Assembly (NCBI GenBank): GCA_026214975.1
Contig: CM047810.1
Span: 33,357,255-33,421,254 of the forward strand
Reading direction: 5' to 3'
Source of the DNA: Gentiana macrophylla
Taxonomy: Eukaryota; Streptophyta; Magnoliopsida; Gentianales; Gentianaceae
DNA length: 64,000 bases
Each line of letters opens with the position of its first letter. The first letter of the stretch is position 1. The notes beneath the pieces were generated by a model. It saw only the letters and a list, made by a program, of their open reading frames with translations, did not search any database and was not told the origin of the DNA. Both the position numbers and the translations under genes were made by a program. Below, in pieces: positions 1 through 10,084 of this stretch.

Positions 1-971
1 TCTAGGTTATCATGCTCTTTCAAGTCCCTAAAAAACTTCGGCCACGGGTTTTTTCCTAATATAGACATAAGTTGTTGAACAACTTTTTCAGATAATCGTG
101 GACAACTCTCTAGTCTACGGGGAATTTCATATTCGGTGTCATGAAAGTAAAACTGTAAATTTTTTAAACTGTTATCGTTTGCATTCAAACCATTTATAAA
201 ATGATACATTTGTCCTTGCACCCTAAATGTATAAACACCTTTGTTTCTTTTGGAAAGTTCCTTATCACAGCGCACACCTAAAGAGGTAAATGCAAAGTGA
301 TTATTATAGGTCCTTATACTATTTCTAAATTTTTTACTTTCTTGGTCTATAGAGGTCAACAGATTTTGCAAAACAGCAAGCAACTTATTTACTGATAAAA
401 CTACCTCTCCTTGTAGGCAGCAGAAATTATCGGTTTCATAAGCCATTTTTTTTGCACAACAATAAACACAATCATGTTGACTTGGTAAAACCGACGATTG
501 TCTAGGCACACAGGCCAAAAGATCCCTACCTTTTAACAACATTCTAACTGTGTTTGGTTTTTCTGTAAGAACATTAAAACCACTATTTCTTGTATTCATT
601 ATCCCTGGTCCATCGGTGTATGTCATATTTAAGACCGACAATAACATTTTTTGCTTTAAGCGTAGAAATACAGTTTGTCTATTTTTTTTCGTTTCTGATT
701 GTCTGTCACAAACAGCGGCATCACATGTTATGTAATTTTTTATGGCCTGTCCACCAATCCCTAAATCTACATAACTAACCGAAGATGCTAATGAACCTTT
801 TACAACAGGAACAAAGCAGCTAAACACACCTATTGATCTCTGAAACTCAAAAGCAGAAGCTGGACAATCAATTTCATTAGATATACCACTAACAGTCTGA
901 CTATTTGCATGTGACATGGAATTGGTTAAGTCAATAGCAGGCATTGGCCTGGCAATGCCCTTAGTTCGCAT
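1..971 (-). CDS. Helitron Rep/helicase, N-terminal part (cut by window edge)
   Basis: The frame is open for 323 codons from an ATG at 971 to the window edge, with no stop. Around residues 160-185 there is a zinc-finger-like cluster (CVYCCAKKM, then FCCLQGEV) of the kind found before the Helitron N domain of plant Rep/helicases. It is followed by a stretch matching those proteins (FAFTSLGVRCD, YTFRVQGQMYHFINGL, LQFYFHDTEYEIPRRL, KNPWPKFFRDL). The HUH nuclease motifs and the helicase would lie beyond the left edge, so they cannot be assessed. In full-length elements this protein nicks and unwinds DNA for rolling-circle transposition. I call it a potentially coding transposon gene, not a host gene. 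An intact frame this long suggests a fairly young copy. The Helitron 5' terminus should lie to the right, but I could not fix it. Confidence 0.85.
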   Translation of the reverse strand, partial: MRTKGIARPMPAIDLTNSMSHANSQTVSGISNEIDCPASAFEFQRSIGVFSCFVPVVKGSLASSVSYVDLGIGGQAIKNYITCDAAVCDRQSETKKNRQTVFLRLKQKMLLSVLNMTYTDGPGIMNTRNSGFNVLTEKPNTVRMLLKGRDLLACVPRQSSVLPSQHDCVYCCAKKMAYETDNFCCLQGEVVLSVNKLLAVLQNLLTSIDQESKKFRNSIRTYNNHFAFTSLGVRCDKELSKRNKGVYTFRVQGQMYHFINGLNANDNSLKNLQFYFHDTEYEIPRRLESCPRLSEKVVQQLMSILGKNPWPKFFRDLKEHDNL

Positions 972-2619
972 TATTTAGAAAGAGGCGAAGAAAATAAAGC
1001 ACGTATAATATTATTGTAAGACACAATCAACTGTTCCAACTAAACTCAACCTACTATGACTATATCACAACACAAACACAAGGCTAACCACATGAAATAG
1101 ATAAAACAATAAATAAAGAACAACTAACTATCTAAAAAAAACACACTTGAGAACCCAAAGCTAAATTTTTCCTGGAACCAGACGTGCCATCAACTCCAGA
1201 CATAACAACTTACCTGAATCAATAATAAAAACAACATTAAGCGAGTGCAGCACATTAGAAAAGGTACAACAATGCACGACACGGGACAAAATGCAGCTTC
1301 TATCGGAAAAAACAAACAATCCAGAAGCTGTGTAAAAATCAACATAGAAACACTTGTAAACACAAACAAACCGCAATATTCTGGGCATAGTAACAACCCC
1401 AGAAACAATGAAAGAGAAAAAACATAACAAACACTTTATCTAACAGCTTAAAAAAGATCAACAATTGAAACTATTTGCAGACATATGAATAACAGTAAAG
1501 CACATAATCCCACTCACACCATCCTAAACAACAAAGCAATGTCACTAAACCTAACTAAAAAGTATAGGCACATATGAGTAAGAGAATTTAAAAACCAAGG
1601 GAAAAAACTATTATTAAGCATACTAAGATGCCTACCCCAGAAGACAAAAAAAAAGCTCATTTTTCCTCCACAATGAACTGGATACATTTATACAACCCAT
1701 CAAACCTCTTTGAACATGGATACAGCAAAAGTGAGCAAACACCATAAATATGTATCAAAACATTAAATTGTCTAAAGAGTATCCAACAAATCGTAATGAA
1801 TATCCAACAACAAATACTACATGCATAAACTCATAACATTCAATACCATTTCTATATACCATGAAGAACATAAACAACATGGGCCCAGGCTATATAAGAT
1901 GTTTGTAATGCTTGTATCATCAAAACCGTGAAACGAAAAATAACCCTAAATCATAGTTCATGCCTGACTAATACAATGGTTCATACGACCTCAGATTAAT
2001 ATACACCACACCAACAAACGAATACGACGCCAGCTACATACCCAATCTCAATTCTTAACCTATAAGTAAATTTCCCTAAACGTACCAGTAAGAACTTCTT
2101 TGACCTGAATCACACAGCCAGCTGATGTCTTTTACCTGTAAAACCAAACCGAAGCATAGTGTGGAATGAAAAACCTCAAAGAACTGATAGTTATATTTAA
2201 AGGAGAAATCTTTATGGGAGGAGAAATTTGAAACATGGGAAAAAACTATTGTTCAAATTAAAAACAATTAAACCTATACTAACAGCCCCAAATTTCTTCA
2301 CAGCCCACAACATGCATCATTGAATCTACTCAAATCTGTCATCTCTCGCCAACTACTTGTAGGACTTCGCATAACACTCAATTGCATCTCGACCCCAGCA
2401 CCACCGGATATTAATCTCAGCCACACACGTAGCCAATTCATGTATCCAGCCACCAAATCCCACATCTTTCTATCTGCCGAGAACCAAATCGGACAGTCAA
2501 GGGACCGACCTGCGTACGGCTTTGAAGAAAAACGGACTTCCAACCCTGAAACAACCACCAGCTCCCGTCCTTTTTTTTTCCTGTTTTTATCTTTCTATTC
2601 TTATCTTATTATCTTTCTT

Positions 2620-2626
<7 letters not shown>
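972..2626. other. Non-coding flank of the Helitron gene
   Basis: AT-rich DNA upstream of the Helitron start codon. Only short open frames occur (for example 86 codons on the minus strand at 2298-2558), without recognisable domains or convincing splice structure. It probably contains the Helitron 5' region and promoter. The element boundary (5' TC at an A/T target) is not evident. Confidence 0.4.

Positions 2627-2708
<82 letters not shown>
2627..2708. repeat. (AT)n microsatellite
   Basis: About 41 uninterrupted AT dinucleotides. A looser AAT-rich stretch (2730-2772) follows, up to the start of the neighbouring MULE. Confidence 0.98.
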
Positions 2709-2716
<8 letters not shown>

Positions 2717-3029
2717 CTTATCTTATACTATATAATAATAATAATAATATATAATAGTAATAATAATATATAGGGTTTATTACTTAAAAGTATAGTTTTT
2801 ATACTTATTAGCCCCATAAGGACATAAAGGAATCATTGGACTTATAAGGACACATTTTATTCAAATTTACCTAATTTACTCCTCCTTTGGCCAACGTCAC
2901 CTAGTAACGTAAGACTCATAAATTTTGAGATACCAAATAACCAAACAAAAAAATAAAATGGGGTGAAGCTCGGCGCATCGCAGAGTTAATTTAAGAACAT
3001 GAGCCCAAAAATAAAGCTAAAGAAGAGAA

Positions 3030-3530
3030 ACATACAAAGTGAAATTAGGAAACTTCCTCTCTGAGCTTGAGTTCACACTAAGATGTTCCACCATATAAAT
3101 CCATAACAAAGATTCCACCCTTTTTGTTCAAGATTTTAAGTGCATGATTGAAATATGAGACCAATTTTTTTACGGGAATGAGATAAAGAAGAATCGTAGT
3201 TGAAAGCACATACAATATCTCTCGCGGGAAATTGGGTGTCCTTTATTAACCTATTATGACATGTTTGCTCTTCAAGCGATCGCAGAACTACCATCATTGT
3301 CTTCAAGAACGATTTTTTCTTGAAGGTCTTGAAGATCGAAATTCACCAAGACGGATTCGATGAGTTCCAAGACATTGCCATGGAATAGGGATATCCTTGA
3401 AGAAACATCACCCGATTTTATTGATGTTGTTCTCAGCACCGATTAAGTGCCTCAACTACATCCAAATCCAATCTACAAAGATTCTTCTTGCATCGAACGA
3501 AGCCATTCCAGATCGATAATTGGTGCAAAC
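3030..3530 (-). pseudogene. Captured fragment of a plant SAM-dependent methyltransferase gene
   Basis: Read on the minus strand across frames, the fragment gives in order EWLRSM, LDLDVVEALN, ENNINKIG, DVSSRISLFHGNVLE, FPARDIVCAFNY, LVSYFNHALKILNKKGGIF, VMDLYGGTS and RKFPNFT. This order and these words match a family of plant SAM-dependent methyltransferase-domain proteins, where a CAFN motif precedes a GGIFVMDLYGGTS strand and an RRFPNFTYVW segment. The copy is broken by at least three frameshifts (for example in the run of A at about 3167) and by several stops, including one after YGGTS. It lies between the ends of a MULE, so it was probably carried there from a host locus. I recognise the family from memory of its conserved words. 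It cannot make a protein. Confidence 0.7.
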
Positions 3531-4068
3531 CGTTAAACATTGCTACAACAGGAAATGAACATGCTTTTGATTTTGTTTTCTTATTTCATGCAAGTTCAAT
3601 GTAGAAAAAAAACAAAGAGAAAGATTATATATGGGAAAAAAAAAGGCACCCATTCGTGTGGGAAGAAAGGAACATCATCACAGGTGCATGACTTGATTAA
3701 AGAATTCAACGCTGTTAAGCATGTGACATAAAGAGATGCAGCATGTAGCTAGCTCACCCACAAGGAAACATGGTCAACCTCTCTTTCTCTCTATTGGGTT
3801 TTGAGTTTTTGGTGATTCCATTCCATGTTACAATTTTGCAAAAGAGAGAGAAAGAAGAAGAAAACCAGTGGATTTTGCTTCATGCACGAATGGGTTGTTC
3901 TTGATTATTCCTTCTTTAACATTTGTCGTATAGCCATCTTTGTTTCCGTTGCCAAACAAGCCAAATTGATATAATGTAATGAAAAAAGTATTTCATTCCA
4001 TTTCATTACCGCAATTCAAACACGCCATTAGAGTTTCTCCGTTGCCAAACAAGCCAAATAGATATAAT

Positions 4069-4196
4069 TAATGAAGTGACATTGATGTCACTGCAGATGT
4101 CACTGTATACATTAGACAATTAATGAAGTGACATTGATGTCACTGCAGATGTCACTGCATACATTAGACAACTAATGAAGTGACATTGATGTCACT
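4069..4196. repeat. 52-bp tandem repeat, 2.4 copies
   Basis: Two full units (4069-4120 and 4121-4172) and a partial third begin with TAATGAAGTGACATTGATG. Each unit contains the palindromic core TGACATTGATGTCA. The family relates to the 21-bp array at 62423-62611. Confidence 0.9.
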
Positions 4197-5010
4197 ACAT
4201 ATATCAATACAATAAGACGTCACTGCATACACCGATACAATAAGACATCACTGCATAAATCAACATAAGACGGTGTCTCTGCATCGCGGTGTCTCTGCAT
4301 TGCGGTGTCAGTTCATCGCGGTGTCTCTGCAATGAGGTGTCACTTTATCGCGGTGTCTTTGCATCGAGTTGTCATTTCATCGCGGTGTCTCTGCATCGTC
4401 AAATGTTATAACATCGCGATGTCTCTGCAATGCGGCGTCTCTGCATTGCAGTGTCACTTCATCGTGGTGTCTCTACAATGCGGTGTCACTTCATCGCGGT
4501 GTCTCTTATTCGCGATGTCTCTGCATCGTCAAATGTTATAACATCGTGATGTCTCTGCATCGCGGTGTCTCTGCATCTGCGTTGGTCACTGCATCGTGGT
4601 GTCTCTGCATCGGATGTGGTCATTGTATCGAGGTGATCAATGGATCTGGCGTGGTCAATGCATCGTGGTGTCACTTCATTAACGCGGCGTCTCGCGATCG
4701 CGGTGGTCACTACGTCGCCAGATCACTTAATCGAGGTGTCTCGCAATCGCGGCGTCTCGCATCAGCAGTGTCTCTGCGTGAGGGGTGGTCACCTGATTGC
4801 GTCACTTCATTGCGGTGTCTCTGATCACGGTGTCGCTTCATCGCCGTGGTCTCTACATCGCGGTGTCACTTCATCGCAGATGTCTTTGTCGCGATGGTCA
4901 TCGATCGGGCGTCGCGGTAGTCAATGCATTTGGATGGTCATTGATCGAGGTGGTAATGATCGGAGTGGTCAATGAGTCGCGGTGGTCGATGTATCGAGGG
5001 ACTTGAGGGT
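4197..5010. repeat. Degenerate 16-bp minisatellite (TCGCGGTGTCTCTGCA-like)
   Basis: It opens with 28-bp units of the type CATAxATCGATACAATAAGAC (4197-4262), then becomes a long array of about 16-bp units with the core CATCGCGGTGTCTCTG. A higher-order repeat includes CGTCAAATGTTATAACATCG twice (about 4396 and 4527). The last part shifts to GTGGTCAATGxATCG units. Open frames across it come from the repeat and are not genes. Confidence 0.9.
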
Positions 5011-5094
5011 GGTATCAGATCGCGATACACACCAATACAATGATTTAAAATAAATTAAAAATAATATTAAAAAAAAAAACCTGAACACGCCAGG

Positions 5095-5127
<33 letters not shown>

Positions 5128-5156
5128 AAACAAACAACAACAAAACGTAACAACGC

Positions 5157-5190
<34 letters not shown>
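5095..5190. repeat. Paired poly(A) tracts
   Basis: Two runs of about 32 A (5095-5126 and 5159-5190) are separated by AACAAC-rich sequence. A matching poly(T)/poly(A)-rich end occurs in the related element at 63720-63770, so these belong to the MULE and are not retroposition tails. Confidence 0.85.
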
Positions 5191-5192
<2 letters not shown>

Positions 5193-5385
5193 AACTAACA
5201 AACAGCAATAGGGATGCTGGTACGCTCTTGTCCCCTTTTTTTCCTTTTTTTTATTTTTTTTCTTCATTAAGGGTATTTGAGTCTATCTACTTAATTTGTG
5301 CCTTATGTTCAATGATTATTTTTTGTTTTATGTTCAATAAAGTCCGTTTAATCTTTTTGGTCTTTTTAATATATAAAACTCTTTC

Positions 5386-6699
5386 TAACCGGACTGGGCC
5401 TAGAACCGACCGAATTTACCAGTCCAGACAAAGCCCAAACAAATACAAATAAATGACATTATTTCACAAGCAAAGGAATTAATCCAGCAATTTTGGTTAC
5501 AAATATAACACGTCACCCATTTCCTTGTTTTCTTATTAATAGTAGGAGGAAAAGGGCAAAATGTTAAAAAGACGACTCCATTAGCTACGTGTTTTTACTT
5601 TCCGCACCACAATCATTTAAGGTTATTTCGATCACCACGATTATCTTTTATGAAAATAACGTTATTGCTACTGATGTAACTTTTCGAAAAAACAGATCAG
5701 TGGCATTACTTTTCAAGAAATAACGTCAATGACATTGACGTTATAGTTACAAAAGTATCCCTAGTGAGTAATGTCAGATCCACTGACATTGTTTTTTTAA
5801 GAGTAATATTAGTTGCTTTGATGTTCATAGTGTGGTGCCGAAAGTTAAAAAAAAAAATACATGTGTGGTACCGGAATTAAAATCAATAATAGTTGTGTTC
5901 TTTATGCATACGTGTTTGCATAATAACGTCTTACTTTGTGCATACTTGTTTGCTTGCTTAATCGGCTTACATTGCTTGGCTTGTTTTTTAAGTCCTATGA
6001 GATATAACGTCATAAGAACAATCTAGAGTTGTTATTACTGCTCGTATGCCTATGTAATCTGCTAAGTATACCAGATCACATAAATTTTTGTTGCATAACA
6101 CTATGTGTTACTTTATAATCTATATTTCTTATATCTTTGTCATCAAGATGAAATACTTGCTCACACATATAGTTCAATATCTCAATAGCAAGTTTCGATT
6201 GACTCAAGGCTAACTTAACAATCTTTAGAAACTCAATTCAACTCAACACTCAAACATGGTTACCAACATGTTAATGATTCATAACCTCCATTAGAGCAAG
6301 TTTCGATTGACTCAAGGCTAACTTAATAATAACCTCCATTAGAGCACTTGTATCAGATTCTTTTAATGATTTTTTTTTTATTTTACAGTTATAAACAATA
6401 TTTTTCTGGTTTACAGAATCATTAACAAAGATAAAATGATTCAGTATTTTTATTTTAAATAATGCAATAAATATGAATGAAAATCTAAATAAACTGGATG
6501 AGTATTACTATAGAAAATAGACTATTTGTTGTATAGTTTTTTTTTTTTTTCCTTCCAAATCTATATATTAAAATATTTTTTTGAAATACTATCATATATT
6601 AAAATATATCTAAAGTACATGCAATTTTTAAAGGTTTTACATGGTGCAAGTGGTCTTATTATTTAGTGAGTTAAAACGGTTGGTGTAGTGGAGTCGAGC
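5386..6699. other. AT-rich intergenic region upstream of SAM synthetase
   Basis: No gene is recognisable. It holds two strong hairpin candidates (5720-5744 and 5770-5790) and a duplicated segment: GTTTCGATTGACTCAAGGC occurs at about 6195 and 6300 and ATAACCTCCATTAGAGC at about 6281 and 6329. Confidence 0.6.
5720..5744. repeat. Near-perfect palindrome with TGACG/ACGTCA cores
   Basis: ATAACGTCAATG and CATTGACGTTAT are exact reverse complements around one central A. A second inverted repeat (AATGTCAG / CTGACATT, 5-nt loop) follows at 5770-5790. The ACGTCA cores resemble bZIP (TGA-type) sites, but the site is about 1 kb upstream of the SAM synthetase promoter and could equally be a transposon end. 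Confidence 0.6.
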
Positions 6700-6738
6700 A
6701 TTATCAACGCGTGATACATGGCGGGGACGTGCCTGGCA

Positions 6739-6755
6739 TGGCATAATAAATACAA
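6739..6755 (+). promoter_or_regulatory. Likely TATA region of the SAM synthetase gene
   Basis: A CATAATAAATACA box lies about 100 bp before the inferred 5'-UTR splice donor (6856) and is followed by CT-rich sequence typical of a plant leader. A GGGGACGTGCC element (ACGT core) sits just upstream at about 6723. The start site is not determined. Confidence 0.45.
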
Positions 6756-6855
6756 CAGGAGGGCCTGATACCCGATTCTTTCTCTCATTGGCTCTCTCTC
6801 ATTATTTTTTGCATATTCCTTCCCTTCTGCTCGTTCTGATAGATCTAGCCTACAG

Positions 6856-7815
6856 GTATCCGATCTACTCCGATCCCCTCCTCTTAATGCTTTATGTTTT
6901 TTTTAGATCTGTTGACTGCAGCAATTTTTAGCTTCCTTCTTTCCGTTTTGAATCTTTTGATCCCTTGTATTTGTATATATAGATTTCTGCATTTACACGT
7001 GCGAAGAAATCAATTGGATTTTTTTGTCTGCTGATGCAAAATGTAGATTCAAACGCAATGTATTGTTTGTCAGTTCTTTATTATTGAGTTCCTTAATATG
7101 ATGATGGTACATGTATTCGTAGTGGATTGCGTTATCTTATACAATTGTAGATCTTAATTATTTTGCAGATCTATATCGCACGCCTGATATTTATTCAGTA
7201 TGATTCCATATTTCTCATGCGTAGAAACTGGATTAGCTGTAATGGTTTGTTTATTGCATGGTTTGATTAACTGTTGTGTCGTCTTGTCTGTTTGGGTGCA
7301 TTGGCGGATCTAGAAACAATAGTCATTAGAGGCGGGATTTAAATATTTTTAGTACATCAAATCTTAATACTGGAGGATAAAGTTAGTAGAATAAACACTT
7401 GGGGTGAGTAAAAACAATTTACCTGGGGCGAAATCTTTCGATATATCGGATATATGTTGATGTGAATCATTTGGATGAGATGAAATACTCTTGTGATTGG
7501 TCTTCCTATTGTTTTGTGCATTTTTAGTCTGCGTGATGTGTTGCGAGTATATAATGTGTTTGGCCATATTTGATTCTTGAATGTAAATATGCATTAACCT
7601 ATTCATTATTTTCCAGCTAATTAATAATAGTGCATTAGAGTGAAAATAAAAAGATGGATTTAAAGATTGTATATTGATTTTGAAAGTAACATTTGAAAAT
7701 GTATTTCCACTGCTACCTTAAGTAACTGTTGCATATGGAAGTCCCGAGAAAATTTACATGGTTTCTCAACCCCACGGTGTATATATAGCTAATTATGCAG
7801 TTTGTTTCGTTGCAG
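6856..7815 (+). other. 5'-UTR intron of the SAM synthetase gene
   Basis: The donor CTACAG|GTATCC and the acceptor TTCGTTGCAG|CCTCGAC flank an about 960-bp AT-rich stretch ending eight bases before the start codon. A leader intron just before the ATG is a known feature of plant SAM synthetase genes, and leader introns often boost expression. The splice sites are inferred. Confidence 0.7.
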
Positions 7816-7822
7816 CCTCGAC

Positions 7823-8995
7823 ATGGACACTTTTCTATTCACCTCAGAGTCTGTCAATGAAGGACACCCTGACAAGCTGTGTGACCAAGTGTCTGATGCA
7901 ATTCTTGATGCCTGCCTAGCACAAGATCAAGAGAGCAAGGTTGCTTGTGAAACTTGCACAAAGACGAATATGGTCATGGTCTTTGGTGAGATCACAACCA
8001 AAGCCACGATAGACTATGAAAAGATTGTTCGGGATACCTGCAGAGAGATCGGGTTCGTATCAGCTGATGTTGGCCTGGATGCTGACAACTGCAAGGTTCT
8101 TGTCAACATTGAACAACAAAGCCCCGACATTGCTCAGGGTGTTCATGGTCACTTGACAAAGAAACCTGAGGATATAGGGGCAGGTGATCAAGGTCACATG
8201 TTTGGTTATGCTACTGATGAAACACCCGAGCTCATGCCCCTCACTCACGTCCTTGCTACAAAGCTCGGTGCCAAGCTTACTGAAGTTAGGAAGAATAAGA
8301 CATGCCCGTGGCTGAGACCTGATGGTAAGACTCAGGTCACTGTTGAGTACAAAAACGAGGGTGGTGCAATGGTCCCTATTAGGGTTCACACCGTTCTCAT
8401 CTCAACTCAACACGACGAGACTGTTACAAACGATCAGATTGCCCAGGATCTGAAAGAACACGTGATCAAACCTGTCATACCTGCTCAATACCTTGACGAG
8501 AACACCATCTTCCACCTCAACCCTTCTGGTCGCTTTGTAATCGGTGGCCCTCATGGTGACGCAGGACTAACTGGTCGGAAAATCATTATCGACACATATG
8601 GTGGATGGGGTGCACACGGTGGAGGTGCATTTTCTGGGAAGGATCCTACAAAGGTGGACAGGAGTGGTGCATATATCGTTAGGCAGGCAGCTAAAAGTGT
8701 GGTTGCTTCAGGACTTGCTCGTCGCTGTATTGTGCAGGTTTCTTACGCAATTGGTGTAGCAGAACCTCTATCGGTATTTGTTGATACTTACAAGACAGGA
8801 AAGATACCGGATAAGGATATACTAGTTCTGATTAAGGAGAACTTTGATTTTAGGCCAGGGATGATAGCAATCAACCTCGACCTGAAGAGAGGAGGGAACT
8901 TCAGGTACCAGAAGACTGCTGCTTATGGTCATTTTGGCCGTGATGACCCCGATTTCACTTGGGAAACTGTCAAGATACTCAAGCCCAAAGCTTGA
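7823..8995 (+). CDS. SAMS: S-adenosylmethionine synthetase (methionine adenosyltransferase)
   Basis: An intronless coding exon of 390 codons, the usual plant length. The enzyme makes S-adenosylmethionine from ATP and methionine in the cytosol, supplying methylation, ethylene and polyamine synthesis. Visible signatures are GHPDKLCDQ (residues 14-22, catalytic His15), [15 protein letters not shown] (about 119-133, the ATP-binding signature) and the glycine-rich [16 protein letters not shown] (about 266-281). The C-terminus [14 protein letters not shown] is also typical. The frame also opens upstream of 7823, but those codons lie in the leader intron, and the conserved start [18 protein letters not shown] fixes the ATG at 7823. 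No lesion is seen. Its neighbour, the FAD-synthase-like gene, converges on it tail-to-tail with 1.09 kb between the stop codons. Confidence 0.97.
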   Translation: MDTFLFTSESVNEGHPDKLCDQVSDAILDACLAQDQESKVACETCTKTNMVMVFGEITTKATIDYEKIVRDTCREIGFVSADVGLDADNCKVLVNIEQQSPDIAQGVHGHLTKKPEDIGAGDQGHMFGYATDETPELMPLTHVLATKLGAKLTEVRKNKTCPWLRPDGKTQVTVEYKNEGGAMVPIRVHTVLISTQHDETVTNDQIAQDLKEHVIKPVIPAQYLDENTIFHLNPSGRFVIGGPHGDAGLTGRKIIIDTYGGWGAHGGGAFSGKDPTKVDRSGAYIVRQAAKSVVASGLARRCIVQVSYAIGVAEPLSVFVDTYKTGKIPDKDILVLIKENFDFRPGMIAINLDLKRGGNFRYQKTAAYGHFGRDDPDFTWETVKILKPKA

Positions 8996-10084
8996 AATCC
9001 TTTCAGGGTACCATCTGATTCCTGCTTGCATATGAATCGACTTCTGTGGCAATATTTGTTTAAAAAGATGAAGAATCTATTATCTGTTCATAAACAAGCA
9101 GGTTTCAGGGACTCCTCAGCATTTTTATGTGTTCTCTTTTTGTAGGGATTTCAAATTCCCTACAAATTCCTACGGACCTTTACAAATATTTAAGTTTTTT
9201 ATTTATTTTATTTTGTAGTTTATTATCATTCCCGTTTGTTCTACTTTCTCAATTGTTTTTTAATCCATTACGAATTGTATCATCATTCTGTTGGGTTAAT
9301 CGATTATCATCTTCATATATCTATCAAGTTGCTTTTCTTTTTTAAGTTATTGCTCTTCTTATTAACAGGTTTTACTTTATGTTGGTATAAAAGGTGTTTT
9401 TCATAGCTCGAACCGTGACGTCGGGTCATTTATATTACAGTTTTCACTGTTCGTGCCGTGCCATGTGTCCCTGGTCATATCCATCCATTCATATAAAAGA
9501 AGACATAATTAAAATAAAAATATAAAATTGAAAGCTCAGGATTTGGTTTCGGGATCCAATGGTCGGTGAATCTAGCTTTAGCGGGTTGGGACTAATCCTA
9601 CGAGGTATTGTTTGGACAGTGCCACAAGACAACATTTTATATCAGTCTCTATTGCACAAGACTAACATTTTATGGCATCTGCAATACATACACTGTACAA
9701 AGAATCTCCCGAAAACAACCCCCCCCAACCCGTATTTGTGACAATTAACATTTCAAAGCTAAGTATCATGTCATACAATTCGAATAGTCAATTCGACAAT
9801 TAAGGTGTTGAGAACACATCATTTCGGGTAATGTAAGTGTTAAAGTTCAATCGGTTTCAAATAAATTTTCAGCTCAGAATCTTCATCACAGAGTTGTGTT
9901 TTGTAAACAACTAAAACAACTAAAAGGAGTTCCCTCGTGTAATAATATCTCCAATTTTTTACTTTCATTTCGACTGATTCATTCGTTAAAAATGTCTTTT
10001 CTCCGGCCTGTTTTAGCCGCAGTCTCTGATGTCACAGCGTATTGCAATTATATCACCAGTCCTCAAAAGCAAAAACTTCCACGG
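8996..10084. other. Convergent 3' intergenic region
   Basis: Contains the 3' UTRs of the SAM synthetase gene (+) and the FAD-synthase-like gene (-). The 3' ends were not located exactly. No further gene or clear repeat is seen. Short open frames (9127-9345, 9896-10132) lack domains. Confidence 0.6.

Larger units (their letters stand above)
2773..5385. mobile_element. Degenerate Mutator-like element carrying a gene fragment (Pack-MULE type)
   Basis: The left end (2773-2885) contains blocks such as TTATAAGGACAC and CATTGGACTTATAAGG. Their imperfect inverted counterparts lie at about 5300-5385. The same end sequence, better preserved, forms the about 275-bp inverted ends of the element at 62125-63933, and both elements share internal minisatellites built on GTCACTGCATAxATCG and GACATTGATG. 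Between the ends lie a decayed methyltransferase gene fragment (3030-3530), a 52-bp tandem repeat, a long GCGGTGTCTCTGCATC array and two poly(A) tracts. No transposase is present, so the element is non-autonomous. Boundaries are approximate, and no 9-bp target duplication could be read because the left flank is low complexity. Confidence 0.5.

Noticed and set aside
2298..2558. 86-codon minus-strand frame upstream of the Helitron gene
   Set aside because: No domain, no splice link to the Rep frame, and not recognisable.
4305..4975. Overlapping frames rich in His-Arg-Gly-Val across the GGTGTCTCTGC array
   Set aside because: Minisatellite translation. All three frames look alike and there is no conserved protein.
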